This document shows, in pieces, positions 61,323 to 64,000 of a DNA stretch of 64,000 bases (position 1 is its first letter; every line of letters starts with the position of its first letter). The position numbers and the translations under genes are program-made. The stretch is from Candidatus Bathyarchaeota archaeon (lineage in GTDB: Archaea > Thermoproteota > Bathyarchaeia > Bathyarchaeales > Bathycorpusculaceae): NCBI GenBank assembly GCA_012515445.1, contig JAAYYI010000112.1:1-64000 (forward strand). The letters run 5' to 3'. Under the pieces are notes generated by a model that was given only the letters and a program-made list of their open reading frames with translations, ran no database searches and was not told the DNA's origin.

Positions 61323-62734
61323 ATAACCAGCCCCCGACGAACAACCGCTTCACAGCGGTCAATGTCCCAAAACAAGACGCGTTTAACCGAACAAAAAACT
61401 TCAGAGAAGTCGTCTTAGGCTACACTGAAGAGCAAGCAATCGCCGAAGCATCCAGGTGCCTAAATTGTACACAACCAAAATGCGTCGAAGGCTGCCCAGT
61501 TGGCGTAGAAATCCCTGTCTTCATCAAACTTATCAAACAAAACGACCTCGCCGGCGCAATCAAAAAAATTAAGGAAAAAAATAGTTTACCCGCTATCTGT
61601 GGACGTGTTTGCCCGCAGGAAGAGCAGTGCCAAAAGAACTGTCTTGTAGGCAAGAAAGGTGATCCGGTTTCAATCGGCCGTCTTGAACGCTTCGTTGCAG
61701 ATGTGGAACGCGAAAGAGGCATCGAGGTCCCCAAGCTTCCTGTTTGCAACGGTAAAAAAGTCGCTGTTGTCGGCGCTGGCCCGGCTGGTTTAACCGTGGC
61801 TGCGGATCTTGCGAAGCTGGGTTATCCCGTCACCATTTTTGAAGCTCTCCATAAAGGCGGCGGCGTCTTGGTCTATGGCATCCCCGAGTTCAGATTACCT
61901 AAATATATAGTGCAAGCAGAAATCGACTACATCAAAAAACTCGGCGTTGAATTCCAGCCGGACTACCTTATAGGCAGAATATTCACAATCGACGAACTAT
62001 TCAAAACCTGCTTCAAAGCGGTGTTCGTAGCAACAGGCGCAGGTTTACCGAAATTCCTAGAAGTCCCCGGCGAAAACCTCAACGGAATATACTCAGCTAA
62101 CGAATTCCTCATCCGCGTAAATCTTATGAAAGCATTCATGTTCCCGCAGTCAAAGACACCCATAAAAGTCGGTAAAAAGGTTGCAGTCATCGGTGGAGGG
62201 AACGTAGCCCTCGACTCGGCACGATGCGCACTGCGACTGGGCGCCGAAAACGTCACAATCTACTACCGCAGAACAAGAAACGAGATGCCCGCACGTGAAG
62301 AAGAAATCTCCAACGCTGAAGAAGAAGGAATATTCTTCAAGTACCTAAGCACACCGGTTAAATTCGAAGGCGACGAACAAGGCAACGTTAAATCGATGAT
62401 AACTCACTCCATGAGGCTCTGTGACGCAGATGACTCCGGAAAACGCCGGGTAGCCCCAATTCAGGGTTCAGAAGTGAAAACAGACATCGACACAGTCATT
62501 GTGGCCATCGGACGCACACCTAACCCCATCATACAGTCCACAACGCCGGGACTGCAAACCGAGACAGGCGGCATAATCGCAAGCGACGAATCCTTCAAAA
62601 CCAGCCTCGACGGCGTCTGGGTAGGCGGCGACATCGCAACAGGCGAAGCTACAGTAATCAGCGCAATGGGTTCAGGCAAAATCGCGGCTAAAAGCATCCA
62701 CGAGTACCTCTCAAACCCCAAAAAAGAGCAGTAA
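61307..62734 (+). CDS. nfnB: NfnB/GltA-type flavoprotein subunit
   Basis: 475 residues. The N-terminal part has two iron-sulfur motifs (CLNCTQPKCVEGCPVGVEIPVFI and ICGRVCPQEEQCQKNC). An FAD GxGxxG (VAVVGAGPAGLTVAADLAKLGYPVTIFEALHKGGG) and NADPH fold (VAVIGGGNVALDSARCALRLG..VTIYYRRTRNEMPA) follow. Homologues are the NADPH-oxidising subunit of Nfn, which splits electrons between NAD and ferredoxin, and the archaeal single-chain glutamate synthase. Pairing with NfnA favours Nfn or sulfide dehydrogenase. An inverted repeat follows the stop codon. Confidence 0.92.
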   Translation: MSRTLNNQPPTNNRFTAVNVPKQDAFNRTKNFREVVLGYTEEQAIAEASRCLNCTQPKCVEGCPVGVEIPVFIKLIKQNDLAGAIKKIKEKNSLPAICGRVCPQEEQCQKNCLVGKKGDPVSIGRLERFVADVERERGIEVPKLPVCNGKKVAVVGAGPAGLTVAADLAKLGYPVTIFEALHKGGGVLVYGIPEFRLPKYIVQAEIDYIKKLGVEFQPDYLIGRIFTIDELFKTCFKAVFVATGAGLPKFLEVPGENLNGIYSANEFLIRVNLMKAFMFPQSKTPIKVGKKVAVIGGGNVALDSARCALRLGAENVTIYYRRTRNEMPAREEEISNAEEEGIFFKYLSTPVKFEGDEQGNVKSMITHSMRLCDADDSGKRRVAPIQGSEVKTDIDTVIVAIGRTPNPIIQSTTPGLQTETGGIIASDESFKTSLDGVWVGGDIATGEATVISAMGSGKIAAKSIHEYLSNPKKEQ

Positions 62735-62753
62735 ACCCCCAAAAAAGGGGGTT
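62734..62753 (+). terminator. hairpin after nfnB
   Basis: AACCCCC-AAAAAA-GGGGGTT, a perfect 7-base stem starting in the stop codon, followed 12 bases later by a T run (CGGTTTTTAT). It is likely to end the nfnAB transcript. Confidence 0.6.
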
Positions 62754-62789
62754 AACCCATCGGTTTTTATAAAAAAACCTAGCAGAATA

Positions 62790-62809
62790 CCTGCCGCTAA
62801 CGCGGCAGG
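62790..62809 (+). repeat. left-end hairpin of the IS200-type element
   Basis: CCTGCCGC-TAAC-GCGGCAGG, a perfect 8-base stem with a 4-base loop, about 70 bases before the tnpA start. Confidence 0.75.
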
Positions 62810-62879
62810 ATGAATGCGTCAGTTCTATATTTTGTTCGGCTCTAAAGGTCTACCACCATTAGATAAGGAGGTGATCGAC

Positions 62880-63266
62880 TTGGACAAGGCTAGGACTTGT
62901 GCTTACCAAGCCAACTACCACCTCATCTGGGCCACTAAATACCGTCGCAAGGTTTTGGATGGCTCAGTTAGGGTTAGGCTTGAGGAGCTACTTAAGATGA
63001 TTGCTGAGCAGAATGGTTGTCTTCTGTTGGCTGCTAGGGTTCATGATGGTGACCATGTGCATGTGTTTGTCTGTGCTCCCTCGTCTGTGTCTATTCCGGA
63101 GATGGTTCGTTTTTTCAAGTGTATTTCTGCTAAGGTGCTGTTTGAGGAGTTTGCTGGGCTTAAGCTGCGGCTTTGGGGTGGGCATTTGTGGTCTGAGGGC
63201 TATGCTGTTAGGACTGCTGGTGTTGTGCCTAGTGCAAAGATAGAGGAATACATAAATCGAAAGTAG
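62880..63266 (+). CDS. tnpA: IS200/IS605-family Y1-type transposase TnpA
   Basis: 128 residues. ANYHLIWATKYRRKVL is the N-terminal signature. DGDHVHVFVCAP holds the HUH metal site (His-x-His). The C-terminal helix with VPSAKIEEYINRK supplies the catalytic Tyr. It cuts and rejoins single-stranded DNA at folded ends. The track ORF starts at 62814, but the TTG at 62880 is preceded by AAGGAGGTGATC, a full-length complement of the 16S rRNA 3' end, so TTG is the start. Confidence 0.9.
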   Translation: MDKARTCAYQANYHLIWATKYRRKVLDGSVRVRLEELLKMIAEQNGCLLLAARVHDGDHVHVFVCAPSSVSIPEMVRFFKCISAKVLFEEFAGLKLRLWGGHLWSEGYAVRTAGVVPSAKIEEYINRK

Positions 63267-63281
63267 TTTTTTTTTAGGATG

Positions 63282-63301
63282 CTCGCCGCGAAAGCGGCGA
63301 G
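63282..63301 (+). repeat. right-end hairpin of the IS200-type element
   Basis: CTCGCCGC-GAAA-GCGGCGAG, a perfect 8-base stem with a GAAA loop, 15 bases after the tnpA stop and preceded by a run of nine T. Confidence 0.75.
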
Positions 63302-63310
63302 TAGTTCAAT

Positions 63311-63991
63311 TTATCCAGTTTTTGTTTCAGTTAACGGTTCATTAGGTGTTGCTTTGAACGCTCTATTCACTGCGGTTTCAGCGATGCTAAAGGTGCAGTG
63401 CGAGATGCGTTTTATGTTGTCGCGGATCGAGCATATCCCGCAGACGAGTTCAGCGCTTTTATGTGGTCCAATGAAGGCTTTAGAGGTGATTTCCACGTCT
63501 AGTTTCTCGAGTTTCTGGCGGTGTTTCATGATTGCGACGGCTGCGTCGACGTTTTTGCTGAAAAACGCCTCGACTGATTTTACATAGAGTTCAGTGACTT
63601 CTGTGCCGGCGTTAATCATGAGCGCCACAACGTCGTCGGGTATGGTTTGTTTGGCGCCGTTAAGCATGATTATGTGCTTGGTTATTTCCGCTGCGTAGTC
63701 AGATGCGTGCTCCATGCGGGTAACCAGCGTCTGGTGATCCATACAGTCAACGGGATCAACGTGCAATTCGTTTGCCAGATGCGGGTTTTGCGCGGCGTTA
63801 CGCAGTATGCGCATGATTAGGAACGCGAAGTGGTCCACATCATCGTCTAATGAGTAGGTGGATTTCGCCAGTGGCACATCATTGTTTTTGAGTGCACTAA
63901 AGGCGCCTTCGCACATGGATCGCGATATGAGGTGCATACGCTGGATCGCCTGCTCCAGTGACGCTTTAGATTCATCCATAAGGCTTTGCAT
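63311..63991 (-). CDS. PhoU-domain protein (5' end probably beyond the window)
   Basis: At least 226 residues, all-helical, with two PhoU-like three-helix repeats (SRSMCEGAFSALKNNDVPLAKSTYSLDDDVDHFAFLIMRILRNAAQNP and YVKSVEAFFSKNVDAAVAIMKHRQKLEKLDVEITSKAFIG). PhoU proteins control phosphate uptake through the Pst transporter. The frame stays open to the window edge (TVY before the Met), and archaeal PhoU proteins often begin with an AbrB-like DNA-binding domain, so an N-terminal part is likely missing here. No pst gene is visible. Confidence 0.85.
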   Translation of the reverse strand: MQSLMDESKASLEQAIQRMHLISRSMCEGAFSALKNNDVPLAKSTYSLDDDVDHFAFLIMRILRNAAQNPHLANELHVDPVDCMDHQTLVTRMEHASDYAAEITKHIIMLNGAKQTIPDDVVALMINAGTEVTELYVKSVEAFFSKNVDAAVAIMKHRQKLEKLDVEITSKAFIGPHKSAELVCGICSIRDNIKRISHCTFSIAETAVNRAFKATPNEPLTETKTG

Positions 63992-64000
63992 GTAGACGGT

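Larger units (their letters stand above)
62790..63301 (+). mobile_element. IS200/IS605-type element with tnpA only
   Basis: A single TnpA gene lies between two perfect hairpins (62790-62809 and 63282-63301). Both have 8-base stems built on GCCGC/GCGGC, as in IS200-type ends, which TnpA recognises as folded single strands. There is no TnpB. The true ends lie somewhat outside the hairpins and were not located. It is inserted between the nfnB terminator and the PhoU gene. Confidence 0.75.

Overview
This window looks like a chromosomal segment of an anaerobic archaeon of the TACK side of the tree, most likely a Bathyarchaeia-type lineage. The archaeal signs are an RNA polymerase subunit H, a Nop5-fibrillarin pair, diphthine synthase, an RbkR-type riboflavin kinase, an archaeal FAD synthase, an archaeal-length adenylosuccinate synthetase, TATA boxes in front of many genes, and frequent GTG and TTG starts. 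The Bathyarchaeia assignment is inference. It rests on a methanofuran-type formyl dehydrogenase operon without visible methanogenesis genes and on general gene style. No rRNA, tRNA or CRISPR array was seen.

Layout. 1-2.5 kb: phosphoglycerate mutase and an extreme A/C-rich non-coding tract. 2.5-8.2 kb: a giant solitary DUF4011-helicase-nuclease protein. 8.2-16.5 kb: housekeeping genes (HAD phosphatase, Zn alcohol dehydrogenase, an unusually long RpoH, CsbD, an F420-type reductase, glucan phosphorylase, HtrA protease, PurA). 16.5-26.8 kb: small zinc-binding proteins, peptidase, Lrp regulator, a secreted protein, a DNA glycosylase, a CorA transporter and a membrane gene broken by an in-frame TAG. 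26.8-32.6 kb: cobalamin genes cbiB-cobD, then dphB-DUF357-ribL-rhomboid facing ribK. 32.6-38.1 kb: nop5-fibrillarin, a decayed histidine kinase and a ClC channel. 38.3-45.4 kb: agmatine to putrescine (aguB-aguA), an HTH/ATP-cone/NrdD fusion, a secreted beta-propeller, pyrB and ridA.

45.6-53.6 kb is a molybdenum/tungsten block: a tandem pair of unknown paralogues, fwdDBAC, fdhD, mobA and mobB. It would supply the cofactor and the CO2-reducing enzyme at the head of the archaeal methyl branch of the Wood-Ljungdahl pathway. A ModE-like DNA-binding protein at 60 kb and the NfnAB-type electron-transfer pair next to it fit the same energy metabolism.

55.3-58.5 kb is the most intriguing region. A LysR regulator is divergent from a DsrE - TusA - stand-alone 2-hydroxyacyl-CoA-dehydratase-type iron-sulfur protein - SelD array. 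It looks like a chalcogen (sulfur or selenium) handling module whose product is not evident. Other unusual items are a eukaryote-length Rpb5/RpoH, a GAR-like tail on Nop5, two families of dispersed intergenic repeats (four and three copies), a small IS200-type element flanked by perfect hairpins, and several genes broken by stops or frameshifts or lacking a canonical start. All calls come from reading sequence and translations; no database search was run.
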